From NCBI RefSeq assembly GCF_026343185.1, contig NZ_JAPEMA010000001.1, positions 434,001 to 498,000 on the forward strand: a DNA stretch of 64,000 nucleotides. Direction: 5' to 3'. Made by a program: the position numbers and the translations under genes. The DNA is from Streptomyces sp. NBC_00091. Its GTDB lineage: Bacteria > Actinomycetota > Actinomycetes > Streptomycetales > Streptomycetaceae. A model generated the notes under the pieces. That model was not told the DNA's origin and ran no database searches. It saw nothing but the letters and a program-made list of their open reading frames with translations. The first letter of the stretch is position 1. The number at the start of each line of letters is the position of its first letter. Positions 1 to 8,756 of this stretch are shown one piece after another.

Positions 1-1425
1 GCCGACCGCCATCCAGATCCCGAAGCGGAGCCAGGTCTCGGCCGGCAGGTTGAGCATCAGCCAGAGCGAGGCCGCCATCGACAGGATCGGGATCACCGGC
101 ACCCAGGGGGTGCGGAAGGCCCGGTGCAGGTCGGGGCGGGTCCGGCGCAGGATGATCACGCCGAGGGCCACGATCACGAAGGCGAACAGGGTGCCGATGT
201 TCACCAGTTCCGCGAGCTTCTCGAGGCTGGTGAAGCCCGCCAGGACCGCGATGACCACACCGAGGAGCACGGTGGCCCGGTAGGGGGTGCGGTACTTCGG
301 GTGGGTGACGGAGAAGACGCGCGGCAGCAGTCCGTCACGGCTCATCGCGAAGAACACGCGTGTCTGGCCCAGCAGCAGGATCATGCAGACCGTGATGAGG
401 CCGACGGACGCACCGAGGCTGATGGCGCCTGAGAAGAAGGGCTGGTCCACGGCCTTGAAGGCGGCGGCGAGCGGGGCGGTCGGCGACATCTCCTTGTAGT
501 ACTGCATGCCGGTGACCACCACCGTCACGGCGACGTACAGCACCGTGCAGATGAGCAGCGAGCCGAGGATGCCGCGCGGCATGTCCCGTTGGGGATTCTT
601 GGTCTCCTCGGCCGCGGTGGCCACGACGTCGAAGCCGATGAAGGCGAAGAAGACGAGGGAGGCCGCGGTGAAGATGCCCATGACGCCGAAGTTGGTGGGC
701 TCGTACCCGAACAGCAGCTGGACCAGTGGCGCCTTCCAGCCGCCTCCGCCGGGCTGTGGCTCGGCCGGGGGGATGAACGGGGAGTAGTTGTCCGCCTTGA
801 TGAAGAACAGGCCGGCGACGATGACCAGCAGCACCACGGTGACCTTGATGGCGACGACGATCGCGGTGATCCGGGCCGACAGCTTCGTCCCGACGACGAG
901 GATCGCGGTCAGCAGCAGGACCAGCAGGAAGGCCAGCAGGTCGAAGGATCCGCCCTCGTCGGGCCCGGACAGCGCGACGGGCATGTCCCAGCCCAGGTTC
1001 GTTTCCATGAGGTTGCGCACGTACCCGGACCAGCCGACCGCCACGACGGCGGTGCCGAGCGCGAACTCGAGCACCAGGTCCCAGCCGATGATCCAGGCGG
1101 GCAGCTCGCCGATCGAGGCGTAGGCGAAGGTGTACGCCGATCCGGCCACCGGGACGGTGGACGCGAACTCGGCGTAGCAGAGGGCCGCGAGGGCACAGAC
1201 CACGCCCGACACCACGAAGGCGAGGGCGGTGGAGGGTCCGGCGTTGTTGCGGGCCGCGATGCCCGTGAGGACGAAGATGCCGGTACCGATGATGACGCCG
1301 ACACCGAAGACGGTCAGGTCCCAGGCGGAGAGCGACTTGCGGAGCGCGTGCTCCGGCTCCTCCGTGTCACGGATGGACTGTTCCACCGTCTTGGTGCGGA
1401 AGGGGCTGTTCAGATCCCTGCTCAC
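1..1425 (-). CDS. APC-family amino acid permease (C-terminus outside window)
   Basis: A membrane permease of the amino acid/polyamine/organocation superfamily, cationic amino acid transporter type, importing an amino acid across the cytoplasmic membrane. The protein begins VSRDLNSPFRTK and soon shows the first-helix signature GVGVIIGTGIFVL, followed by many hydrophobic segments (for example FVVSGVVCALAALCYAEF) and the family motif GFDVVATAAEETKNPQRD. I chose the GTG at 1425 because GGAGG lies about 7 bases upstream and an acidic and basic cytosolic N-terminus follows. About 475 codons are visible and the 3' end lies beyond base 1. It follows dxs on the same strand, separated by a strong hairpin, so it probably has its own promoter. 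The substrate cannot be told from sequence. Confidence 0.88.
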   Translation of the reverse strand, partial: MSRDLNSPFRTKTVEQSIRDTEEPEHALRKSLSAWDLTVFGVGVIIGTGIFVLTGIAARNNAGPSTALAFVVSGVVCALAALCYAEFASTVPVAGSAYTFAYASIGELPAWIIGWDLVLEFALGTAVVAVGWSGYVRNLMETNLGWDMPVALSGPDEGGSFDLLAFLLVLLLTAILVVGTKLSARITAIVVAIKVTVVLLVIVAGLFFIKADNYSPFIPPAEPQPGGGGWKAPLVQLLFGYEPTNFGVMGIFTAASLVFFAFIGFDVVATAAEETKNPQRDMPRGILGSLLICTVLYVAVTVVVTGMQYYKEMSPTAPLAAAFKAVDQPFFSGAISLGASVGLITVCMILLLGQTRVFFAMSRDGLLPRVFSVTHPKYRTPYRATVLLGVVIAVLAGFTSLEKLAELVNIGTLFAFVIVALGVIILRRTRPDLHRAFRTPWVPVIPILSMAASLWLMLNLPAETWLRFGIWMAVG

Positions 1426-1452
1426 CGACGCACCTCCAAGGGGCGTACGCGA

Positions 1453-1496
1453 ACGGGCCGGGAGGCCCACCCTTCAAGGGTGATCTCCCGGCCCGT
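1453..1496 (-). terminator. Long hairpin between dxs and the permease
   Basis: A 12-bp perfect inverted repeat (1453-1464 with 1485-1496, arm ACGGGCCGGGAG) encloses a second pairing, CACCCTT with AAGGGTG. There is no T-run, as is usual in Streptomyces. It lies between the dxs stop and the permease start and should end dxs transcription. Confidence 0.75.
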
Positions 1497-1528
1497 GACG
1501 TGCAACCGCGCGATCCCGTCCGCGGGGG

Positions 1529-3445
1529 CTAGTCGACGGCGGCGGCCGGCTCGCTCTCGTAGCGCCCGTCCAGCTTGGCGACCAGGCCGGTGACCTGCCG
1601 GGCGATGTCCGGGGCGGTCAGGCCGATCTCGGCCATGATCTCCTTGCGCAGCGCGTGGTCGAGGAAGCGCTGCGGGATGCCGAAGTCGCGCAGCGGTACG
1701 TCGACGCCCGCGTCGCGCAGGGCCTGGGACACGGCGGCGCCCACACCGCCGGTGCGGCCGTTGTCCTCGACGGTGACGACGACCCGGTGCCGGTCGGCGA
1801 GCGGGGCCAGGGCCTCGTCCACGGGCTTGACCCAGCGGGGGTCGACCACGGTCGTGGAGATGCCCTGCTTGTCGAGGAGGTCGGCGATCTCCAGGCACAT
1901 CGGCGCGAGGGCGCCGACCGAGACGAGCAGTACGTCCGGACGGGTGACCTCGGGGGCCGGGGTGCGCAGGACGTCCATGCCGCCGATCCTGCCGACGGCG
2001 GGGACGGCCGGGCCGACGACGCCCTTGGAGTAGCGCACGACGGTCGGGGCGTCCTTGACCTCGACGGCCTCGCGCAGCTGCGCGCGCAGCTGCTCGGCGT
2101 CGCGCGGGGCGGCCAGCCGCAGGCCGGGGACGACCTGGAGGATGGACATGTCCCACATGCCGTTGTGGGAGGCGCCGTCGTCACCGGTGACCCCGGCCCG
2201 GTCCAGCACGAAGGTGACCCCGCACTTGTGCAGGGCCACGTCCATGAGGACCTGGTCGAAGGCGCGGTTGAGGAAGGTCGCGTAGACGGCGAAGACGGGG
2301 TGGACCCCGCCGGTCGCCAGGCCGGCGGCCGAGGTGGCGCCGTGCTGCTCGGCGATGCCGACGTCGTAGATGCGGTCCGGGAAGGCCTCGGCGAACTTGT
2401 TGAGGCCGACCGGGTGCAGCATGGCGGCGGTGATGCCGACGATGTCCTCGCGCTCGTGGCCGAGCTTGACCATCTCGTCGGCGAAGACGGAGGTCCAGCT
2501 GGCCGCGGCGGTCTTGACCGGCAGGCCGGTGTCCGGGTGGATCACGCCGACCGCGTGGAAACGGTCCGCCTCGTGTTCCAGGGCCGGGGTGTAGCCGCGG
2601 CCCTTCTGGGTGAGGCAGTGCACGATGACCGGGCCGCTGAACCGCTTGGCGCGGGTCAGGGCGGACTCCAGGGCCTCGATGTCGTGGCCGTCGATGGGGC
2701 CGATGTACTTCAGGCCCAGGTCCTCGAACATGCCCTGCGGGGCGATGAAGTCCTTGAGGCCCTTCTTGGCGCCGTGCAGGGTCTCGAAGAGCGGCTTCCC
2801 GACGACCGGGGTGCGCTCCAGGATCTCCTTGCCACGGGCCAGGAAGCGCTCGTAGCCGTCCGTGGTGCGCAGGGTGGCCAGGTGGTTGGCCAGGCCGCCG
2901 ATGGTGGGCCCGTACGAGCGCTCGTTGTCGTTGACGACGATGACGAGCGGGCGGTCCTTGGCGGCGGCGATGTTGTTCAGCGCCTCCCAGGCCATGCCGC
3001 CGGTCAGCGCGCCGTCGCCGATGACGGCGGCGACGTGGTGGTCCTCGCGGCCGAGCACCTCGTTGGCCTTGGCGAGGCCGTCGGCCCAGCCCAGCACCGT
3101 GGAGGCGTGCGAGTTCTCGATCACGTCGTGGTCGGACTCGGCGCGCGAGGGGTAGCCGGACAGGCCGTTCTTCGTGCGCAGGCCGGCGAAGTCCTGGCGG
3201 CCGGTGAGCAGCTTGTGGACGTAGGCCTGGTGGCCGGTGTCGAAGAGGACCTTGTCCTTGGGCGATTCGAAGACCCGGTGCAGGGCGATCGTCAGTTCGA
3301 CCACGCCGAGGTTGGGGCCGAGGTGCCCGCCGGTCTTGGAGACGGCGTCGACGAGGAAGGACCTGATCTCGGCGGCGAGCTGGTTGAGCTCCTCCTGGCT
3401 GAGCCGGTCCAGATCGCGCGGTCCCTTGATGCGGGTCAGCAGCAC
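1529..3445 (-). CDS. dxs: 1-deoxy-D-xylulose-5-phosphate synthase
   Basis: The thiamine-diphosphate enzyme that condenses pyruvate and glyceraldehyde 3-phosphate, the entry step of the MEP isoprenoid pathway; cytosolic. The 638-residue protein has the usual length. It shows the N-terminal [14 protein letters not shown], the ThDP motif [16 protein letters not shown], and the central transketolase segment [19 protein letters not shown] chose the GTG at 3445 (product [12 protein letters not shown]...) because AAGGAGG lies 7 bases upstream. The frame stays open 36 codons further upstream, but that stretch is not family sequence. It is followed by a strong hairpin and preceded by 250 bases rich in repeated AGGTRTG elements. 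Pairing with the xylose-type transporter next door is probably positional only. Confidence 0.95.
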   Translation of the reverse strand: MLLTRIKGPRDLDRLSQEELNQLAAEIRSFLVDAVSKTGGHLGPNLGVVELTIALHRVFESPKDKVLFDTGHQAYVHKLLTGRQDFAGLRTKNGLSGYPSRAESDHDVIENSHASTVLGWADGLAKANEVLGREDHHVAAVIGDGALTGGMAWEALNNIAAAKDRPLVIVVNDNERSYGPTIGGLANHLATLRTTDGYERFLARGKEILERTPVVGKPLFETLHGAKKGLKDFIAPQGMFEDLGLKYIGPIDGHDIEALESALTRAKRFSGPVIVHCLTQKGRGYTPALEHEADRFHAVGVIHPDTGLPVKTAAASWTSVFADEMVKLGHEREDIVGITAAMLHPVGLNKFAEAFPDRIYDVGIAEQHGATSAAGLATGGVHPVFAVYATFLNRAFDQVLMDVALHKCGVTFVLDRAGVTGDDGASHNGMWDMSILQVVPGLRLAAPRDAEQLRAQLREAVEVKDAPTVVRYSKGVVGPAVPAVGRIGGMDVLRTPAPEVTRPDVLLVSVGALAPMCLEIADLLDKQGISTTVVDPRWVKPVDEALAPLADRHRVVVTVEDNGRTGGVGAAVSQALRDAGVDVPLRDFGIPQRFLDHALRKEIMAEIGLTAPDIARQVTGLVAKLDGRYESEPAAAVD

Positions 3446-3622
3446 CCGTGCCTCCTTGCAGTTGCTTGCTGGTCTGTCGAGTCTAATGTTCCGCTCGCGA
3501 GGGCGGTCATCGGGCGGTACCTGGCGGGTCACACCTTTGTCATACCTGTACACCTCGCTGCTGAATCACACATGCCAAACGGGCGTATACCCGCACACCT
3601 GTACGCACACATGTACGCACAG

Positions 3623-3655
3623 GTGCCCGGTGCCACACGGAGTGGCACCGGGCAC
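3623..3655 (-). terminator. Terminator of the xylFGH operon
   Basis: A 13-bp perfect stem (3623-3635 with 3643-3655, arm GTGCCCGGTGCCA) has a 7-base loop. It sits 44 bases after the xylH stop codon on the transcribed minus strand and about 180 bases upstream of the dxs start. Confidence 0.85.
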
Positions 3656-3698
3656 TGTGACGGGTCTTACCGCCTGGGTACGGACCGGGGTCGCACGG

Positions 3699-4991
3699 TC
3701 AGGCGCGTCCGGCCGTCTTCTGGGTCTTGCGGGTGACCGAGTCGATGACCACCGTGGCCAGCAGAACCGCACCGGTGATCATGTACTGGATCGGAGTCGC
3801 GATCCCCTCCAGGGCCAGACCGTACTGGATGGAGGTGATGACCATGACGCCGAGGAGGGCGTTCCAGGTCCGGCCGCGCCCGCCGAAGAGGCTGGTGCCG
3901 CCGATGACGGCCGCCGCGATCACGTTCATCAGCAGGTCACCGGCGCCGGCGCTCTGGTTGGCCGCCGCGATCTTGGAGGCCCAGAAGAGCCCGCCGATGG
4001 CGGCGAAGGTGCCGGCGATGGCGAAGACCGCGATGCGGATGCCGTTGACGTTGATGCCCGCGCGGCGGGAGGCCTCGACGCTGCCGCCGAGGGCGAAGAC
4101 GTTGCGGCCGAAGGAAGTACGGCGCAGGACGAAGTCCGTGGCGACCAGGGCCAGCACGAAGAGCACCACCGCGAGCGGCAGGCCCTTGTACTGGTTGAAC
4201 ACCACGGCGGGCCCGAAGGTGAAGACGGCGAGCAGGCCGGTGCGCAGCAGGATCTCGGTGAGCGGCCGCGAGGGAACCCCGGCGGCCTCCCGGCGGCGGT
4301 TGTCGAAGAAGGTGGCGAGGAAGTACGCCGCCACGGCGACCGCCGCGAGGCCGTAGCCGGCGGCCACGTCCGAGAAGAAGTACGTCGTGAGCTGTCCGAC
4401 GACACCCTCGGAGTCGAGGTTGATGGTGCCGTTGCTGCCGAGGATCTGGAGCATCGCGCCGGACCAGAACAGCAGGCCGGACAGGGTGACGGCGAAGGCC
4501 GGGGCGCCGATCTTGGCGAAGAAGAAGCCGTGGACGGCCCCGATCAGGGCGCCGCCGGCGATGGCGGCGAGGATCGCGACCCATTCGTTCACGCCGTGGG
4601 TGACGGCGAGGACGGCGACGATCGCGCCCGAGACACCGCTGACGGAGCCGACCGAGAGGTCGATCTCGCCGAGCAGCAGCACGAAGATGATGCCGACGGC
4701 CATCATGCCGGTGGCGACCATCGTGATCGCGATGTTGGTGAGGTTCTCCGGGGAGAGGAAGTTCGCGTTCAGGCCCTGGAAGATGCCCCAGATGATGATC
4801 AGGCCGAGGACGACCGGGATCGAGCCCAGGTCGCCGGCCTTCATCTTGCGGACGAACTCGATCCAGTAGCCGTAGAGGCCCTCCGCCCGCACGAGCAGGC
4901 GCGGGTCCACCGCGGGGATGGCGTCCGCCGGGGCGGCGGGGTTGGCGAGCTGAGCCACCTCTTCCGCAGGGGTGTGGTGTTCGGTGCTCAC
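3699..4991 (-). CDS. xylH: Sugar ABC transporter permease (XylH-type)
   Basis: Inner-membrane permease of a carbohydrate-uptake (CUT2, ribose/xylose type) ABC importer. The 430-residue protein starts at a GTG (4991) that overlaps the xylG stop by four bases (GTGA), so the two are translationally coupled. After a roughly 45-residue cytosolic lead it has about ten hydrophobic segments, with the family signatures GEIDLSVGSVSG (BPD_transp_2) and AAVIGGTSLFGGRG. It is longer than RbsC because of an extra loop near residues 190-260 (FDNRRREAAGVPSRPLTE), as in XylH proteins. The gene order ROK regulator, binding protein, ATPase, permease matches rok7B7-xylFGH of S. coelicolor as I remember it. Xylose is therefore the likely substrate but is not proven by sequence. 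Confidence 0.9.
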   Translation of the reverse strand: MSTEHHTPAEEVAQLANPAAPADAIPAVDPRLLVRAEGLYGYWIEFVRKMKAGDLGSIPVVLGLIIIWGIFQGLNANFLSPENLTNIAITMVATGMMAVGIIFVLLLGEIDLSVGSVSGVSGAIVAVLAVTHGVNEWVAILAAIAGGALIGAVHGFFFAKIGAPAFAVTLSGLLFWSGAMLQILGSNGTINLDSEGVVGQLTTYFFSDVAAGYGLAAVAVAAYFLATFFDNRRREAAGVPSRPLTEILLRTGLLAVFTFGPAVVFNQYKGLPLAVVLFVLALVATDFVLRRTSFGRNVFALGGSVEASRRAGINVNGIRIAVFAIAGTFAAIGGLFWASKIAAANQSAGAGDLLMNVIAAAVIGGTSLFGGRGRTWNALLGVMVITSIQYGLALEGIATPIQYMITGAVLLATVVIDSVTRKTQKTAGRA

Positions 4992-5767
4992 TGTCGGGCC
5001 TCCCCGGTGCGGGCCGCCCGGCGGGTCACGGCGTTGTCCGTGGCCCCGGTGATGGCGGAGATGATCTCTTCCTTCGAGGTGTCGGCGACATTGAAGACGC
5101 CGTTGTTGCGGCCCAGCCGCAGCACCGCCACCTTGTCGGCGACGGCCTTCACATCGGCCATGTTGTGGCTGATGAGGATGACGGCGTGGCCTCGCTCGCG
5201 CAGCCGCTCCACGAGGTCGAGGACCTGTGCGGTCTGCTCGACGCCGAGGGCGGCGGTGGGCTCGTCGAGGATGACGAGCTGGGGCTCGCCCAGCATCGAG
5301 CGGGCGATCGCCACGGTCTGGCGCTGGCCGCCGGAGAGCGAGGCGATGGGGATCCGGACACTGGGGATCCGGATGGACAGGGTGGTCAGGAGCGCGCGGG
5401 CGCGGCGCTCCATCTCCACCTCGTCGAGTACGCCGAAGCGCTTGAGCTCGCGGCCCAGGAAGAGGTTGCCGACGACGTCGATGTTGTCGCACAGCGCGAG
5501 GTCCTGGTAGACGGTCGCGATGCCGAGGTTCTGGGCGTCGTGGGGCTTGCCGATGGAGACCGGGCGGCCCTCCCACTCGATGACTCCGTCATCGATGGGG
5601 TGCACGCCGGCGATCGTCTTGACCAGCGTGGACTTGCCGGCGCCGTTGTCGCCGACCAGGGCGACGACCTCACCGGAGTGGATCTCGAGTTCTACGTCGG
5701 TCAGGGCCTGGACGGCGCCGAACCGCTTCGAGACCCCTCGCAACGCCAGCACGGGCGCAGCGGACAC
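4988..5767 (-). CDS. xylG: Sugar ABC transporter ATP-binding protein (XylG-type)
   Basis: ATPase that drives sugar import with XylF and XylH. It is a single ABC domain of 259 residues, not the double-domain form typical of RbsA, so two copies should assemble per transporter. Walker A GDNGAGKST, signature SLSGGQRQ, Walker B LVILDEPTA and the switch His in LISHN are all intact. I chose the GTG at 5767 (MSAAPVLALRGVSKRFG) because AAGGAG ends nine bases upstream; the in-frame ATG at 5776 directly abuts that AAGGAG and has no room for it. It overlaps xylH by four bases, while a 205-base gap with a 16-bp hairpin separates it from xylF. Confidence 0.92.
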   Translation of the reverse strand: MSAAPVLALRGVSKRFGAVQALTDVELEIHSGEVVALVGDNGAGKSTLVKTIAGVHPIDDGVIEWEGRPVSIGKPHDAQNLGIATVYQDLALCDNIDVVGNLFLGRELKRFGVLDEVEMERRARALLTTLSIRIPSVRIPIASLSGGQRQTVAIARSMLGEPQLVILDEPTAALGVEQTAQVLDLVERLRERGHAVILISHNMADVKAVADKVAVLRLGRNNGVFNVADTSKEEIISAITGATDNAVTRRAARTGEARQ

Positions 5768-5880
5768 ATGAACCATCTCCTTCGCCGCCTGACCGGCGGG
5801 GATGTCGTGCAAAAGAGCAGGAGCGGGGCGGATGGGGATACGACAAGCGAGTGATGGGACGAACGAGTGATGAAGCGTTT

Positions 5881-5931
5881 CTGCCCGGCGCCCCGCGGAT
5901 GGCGGGGTATGAGGGGCGGGGCGCCGGGCAG
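5881..5931 (-). promoter_or_regulatory. Very strong intercistronic hairpin between xylF and xylG
   Basis: A perfect 16-bp stem (5881-5896 with 5916-5931, arm CTGCCCGGCGCCCCGC) with a 19-base loop lies just after the xylF stop and 114 bases before xylG, within one operon. Such hairpins protect or partly terminate the upstream message, which would give an excess of binding protein over membrane complex. Confidence 0.7.
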
Positions 5932-5972
5932 AGCACGGGGGGGCGCCGCGGCGCAGCGGCGGCGACGGGGCC

Positions 5973-7088
5973 CTACTTGAGGCCGATGGTGGTGCAGGCG
6001 GTCGCGAACTTGTCGGTGCAGATCTCGTCGACCGTGTAGACGCCGTCCTTGACGACGGTGTCCTTGATGTTGGCCTTGGTGAGCGAGACGACCGGGATCA
6101 GCACGGACGGAACGCCCTTGGCGGTCGGGCTGTCGACCTTGTTGTTGATGATCCCGTCGATCTTCTCGCCCTTGGCGAGGGCGACGGCCATCTCGGCGGC
6201 GGCCGCGGCCTCGGGGGCGTACGGCTTGTAGACGCTCATGAACTGCTCGCCCGCCACGATCCGCTGCACACCGGCGAGTTCGGCGTCCTGGCCGGTGACC
6301 GGGGGCAGGGGGGACAGACCGGCGGCCTTGAGGGCGGTGATGATGCCGCCGGCCATGCCGTCGTTCGCGGAGTAGACGCCGATCACCTTGTCCTTGCCGA
6401 GCGCGGTCAGCGCGCCCGCCATGTTGGTGTTGGCGTTCTCCGGCTTCCACTCCTTGGTGTCGTACTCCTTGCCGATGGTCACCTTGCCGTCGAGGACGGA
6501 GTGGGCGCCCTTCTTGAACAGCGCGGCGTTCGGGTCGGTGACGGAGCCGTTCATCATGACGATCTGGCCGTCCTTGGCCTTGTCGCCCAGGGCCTCCAGC
6601 AGCGCCTTGCCCTGGACCTTGCCGACCTCTTCGTTGTCGAAGGAGGTGTAGGCGTCGATCGGGCCCTCGGCCAGGCGGTCGTAGGCGACGACCGGGATGC
6701 CGGCGTCCTTGGCCTTCTTGACCGCGCCGGCGATGGCCTTGGCGTCGACCGCGTCGACGATCAGCACGTTCACCTTGTTGGTGATCATCGTGTCGACCTG
6801 GGAGTTCTGCGTGGTCGCGTCCTGCTTGGCGTTGGCGTAGACCACCTCGGCCTTGCCGCCGGTGAGATCCGCGATCTTCTTCTCGATCAGCGGCTTGTCG
6901 AACTTCTCGTAGCGCGCGGTCTGGTTCTCGGGCAGGAGCAGACCGACCTTGATGGCGTCACCGGTGGCGGCGGCGTTCGAGGGCTTCTTCTCGCCGCCCG
7001 CTTCCTTGGCGCTGCCACAAGCGGCCAGCGAGACGGCCATGGCGCCGGCGGCGACGGCTACGGCGGCTCTACGCATACGCGTGTTCAT
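5973..7088 (-). CDS. xylF: Sugar-binding lipoprotein (XylF-type)
   Basis: Extracellular solute-binding protein of the XylFGH importer, anchored as a lipoprotein. The 371-residue product (from ATG 7088, with GGGAGG about 8 bases upstream) has a short positive N-terminus, a hydrophobic stretch and the lipobox LAAC, Cys24 being the lipidated residue. The mature part has the periplasmic-binding type-1 fold of the ribose/xylose family, seen in IKVGLLLPENQTARYEKFDKP, VNVLIVDAVDAKAIAG, GIPVVAYDRL and GVYSANDGMAGGI. It is the first gene after rok7B7, 118 bases downstream of that gene's stop, and the gap holds motifs shared with the rok7B7 promoter. Xylose is inferred from family and neighbourhood. 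Confidence 0.9.
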   Translation of the reverse strand: MNTRMRRAAVAVAAGAMAVSLAACGSAKEAGGEKKPSNAAATGDAIKVGLLLPENQTARYEKFDKPLIEKKIADLTGGKAEVVYANAKQDATTQNSQVDTMITNKVNVLIVDAVDAKAIAGAVKKAKDAGIPVVAYDRLAEGPIDAYTSFDNEEVGKVQGKALLEALGDKAKDGQIVMMNGSVTDPNAALFKKGAHSVLDGKVTIGKEYDTKEWKPENANTNMAGALTALGKDKVIGVYSANDGMAGGIITALKAAGLSPLPPVTGQDAELAGVQRIVAGEQFMSVYKPYAPEAAAAAEMAVALAKGEKIDGIINNKVDSPTAKGVPSVLIPVVSLTKANIKDTVVKDGVYTVDEICTDKFATACTTIGLK

Positions 7089-7160
7089 TCGTTGAACCTC
7101 CCTGACGAGGCCGCAACGCTGCGGCCGAGGTGGGTGTGAGTCAACCCCGGCCGCAAGTTT

Positions 7161-7184
7161 GCCGTCAAGGAGTGAATCCTTAAC
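7161..7184 (-). promoter_or_regulatory. xylF upstream region with motifs shared with the rok7B7 promoter
   Basis: Two short elements, GCCGTCAAGGAG and GTGAATCCTTAAC, adjoin here, 73-96 bases upstream of the xylF ATG. Near-identical copies lie upstream of rok7B7 (8518-8559). On the transcribed strand the first reads CTTGACGGC, which is also -35-like. They are candidates for the ROK regulator's operator. Confidence 0.45.
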
Positions 7185-7206
7185 GAGATGACAACGGTGC
7201 CATCCG

Positions 7207-8421
7207 TTATCTAACTGAAGACATGGCGGCCGGGGCTCGCATCCCAATGCCATTTTCCGCCAAAAGCGTCGAATCGCCCATCTCGCTGAGTACGAGGGCC
7301 AGTGCGCCGAGTACCTCCGCACGGCCGCCCAGCGAGCCGGTGAGGACCGACAACTGGCGGGCCGCGCTGGGGATCGCGTACCTCCCCACGGACTCGCGGA
7401 TCGGCGCCAGCACCAGCTCGCCCGCCTCGGCGAGCGAGCCGCCCAGCACCACCCGGCTCGGGTTCAGGAGGTTGCAGAGGCTGGCCACGCCGCTGCCGAC
7501 GTGCCGGCCCACGTCGGTGATGACCCGGCGGCAGCCCGGGTCCCCGGCCCGGGCCAGCTCGACCACCTTTTCCATCGTCAGCTCCGGTCCGTGGGTGCCC
7601 TGGAGCAGCGGCAGCACGTAGCGGGCGGCGGCGAAGGTCTCCAGGCAGCCGCGGTTGCCGCAGCGGCAGACGGGGCCCGATTCGTCCAGGGTGATGTGCC
7701 CGATCTCCCCGGCGGTGCCGCCGGGTCCCCGGTAGATCTGACCGTTGATCACCAGGCCCGCGCCCACACCGCTCGCGACCTTGATGTACGCCAGGTCCCG
7801 GACCCCCCGGCCACTGCCCCAGACCAGCTCCCCCAGGGCGCCGAGGTTCGCGTCGTTGTCCACGTAGACCGGTACGCCCAGGCGCTGGGAGAGCTCCTGG
7901 CGGGGGTTGATCCCGGCCCAGCCCGGCAGGATCGCGGTCGAGCCCAGGGTGCCGGACTCCACGTCGATGGGGCCCGGGACGCCGAGCCCCACGCCGATGA
8001 CCTTGTCGCGGCCCACGCCCACGCCCGCGATCAGCCGCCCGACCAGCGATTCCGCCCGGTCGAAGCCGTCCACCCAGGAGGCGTCCACGTCCAGTGGCTC
8101 GGCCTCCTCGGCCAGCACCTGGTGCGCGAGGTTGCCCACGGCCACCCGCAGGTGGGTGTGGCCGAAGTCCACGCCGATCACGATGCCCGCGTCCCCGCTG
8201 AGGGAGACGCTGCGGGCCCGGCGGCCGCCGGCCGAGGTGTCGGTGACCTCGACGGTCCCGCCCTCCCTCAGCTCACGGACGATGTTGGAGACCGTGGCCG
8301 CCGACAGTCCGGTGGTGCGGGCGATCTCCGCCTGGGTCAGCGAACCGGCGAGGCGCACGGCCCGCACGACCCGCTCGAGGTTCGCGCGATGCAGCGAGGA
8401 CTGCGATCCGGGAGTCTGCAC
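7207..8421 (-). CDS. rok7B7: ROK-family transcriptional regulator
   Basis: A repressor/open-reading-frame/kinase (ROK) family regulator that senses a sugar and controls the adjacent xylFGH. The 404-residue protein starts at GTG 8421, with AGGAG ten bases upstream. It has an N-terminal winged helix-turn-helix (LTQAEIARTTGLSAATVSNI, about residues 28-47), the ROK phosphate-binding loop GVDFGHTHLRV, and the zinc-binding segment CRCGNRGCLE following EIGHIT. Position and order fit S. coelicolor Rok7B7 (SCO6008), reported to affect xylose uptake, carbon catabolite repression and antibiotic production. The symbol rests on that synteny. It is transcribed in the same direction as xylFGH and diverges from mgtA. 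Confidence 0.88.
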   Translation of the reverse strand: MQTPGSQSSLHRANLERVVRAVRLAGSLTQAEIARTTGLSAATVSNIVRELREGGTVEVTDTSAGGRRARSVSLSGDAGIVIGVDFGHTHLRVAVGNLAHQVLAEEAEPLDVDASWVDGFDRAESLVGRLIAGVGVGRDKVIGVGLGVPGPIDVESGTLGSTAILPGWAGINPRQELSQRLGVPVYVDNDANLGALGELVWGSGRGVRDLAYIKVASGVGAGLVINGQIYRGPGGTAGEIGHITLDESGPVCRCGNRGCLETFAAARYVLPLLQGTHGPELTMEKVVELARAGDPGCRRVITDVGRHVGSGVASLCNLLNPSRVVLGGSLAEAGELVLAPIRESVGRYAIPSAARQLSVLTGSLGGRAEVLGALALVLSEMGDSTLLAENGIGMRAPAAMSSVR

Positions 8422-8517
8422 GACTCATCCACTCCTGCCCATAAGCGACGGCCATCCGTCGCCCCCCGGCCGGTCGTCGCGGCTGCCCGCTCCGAGACCC
8501 CGGCGTCTCTCCAACTT

Positions 8518-8560
8518 GTGAACCTTAAGTCGAGCCTTTGGGTATCCAGCCGTCAAGAGC
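8518..8560 (-). promoter_or_regulatory. rok7B7 upstream elements shared with xylF
   Basis: GTGAACCTTAAG (8518-8529) and GCCGTCAAGAG (8549-8559) match the two adjoining elements in front of xylF, in swapped order. CTTAAG is itself palindromic. This fits autoregulation plus control of xylF by one protein. Confidence 0.45.
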
Positions 8561-8634
8561 CTGAGGCGGAGCGAACCGGACACATGGCCCGAAAGTATGA
8601 ACAAGGGCCTCGAAGATCGTGCTACGGTCGCTGA

Positions 8635-8756
8635 GGCGCCGGTCCTCTGCGGCCTTTCCAGGCCGGACCTGGCGCCGTGCCATGACAGCGCTACGCGAGG
8701 AGGTGTTCGGGATGAGTCCCGATCGAAGTCCTCGCAGCGCTGCCCTCGACGGCTGA
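8635..8756 (+). promoter_or_regulatory. Structured leader of mgtA with candidate leader peptide
   Basis: Hairpin 1 (8635-8676) pairs GGCGCCGGTCC with GGACC-T-GGCGCC and has an inner GGCCT/AGGCC stem. Domain 2 (8687-8741) pairs AGCGCT, then GCGAGGA with TCCTCGC, then TCGGGA with TCCCGA around a TGAG tetraloop. A 24-codon frame (8682-8756, MTALREEVFGMSPDRSPRSA...) runs through domain 2. This layout suggests a magnesium-responsive attenuator, but no known riboswitch core was recognised. Confidence 0.45.

Noticed and set aside
1655..3736. A 693-codon plus-strand frame opposite dxs
   Set aside because: Composition is that of antisense high-GC DNA and it covers the dxs start, terminator and the end of xylH. 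The dxs reading is unambiguous.
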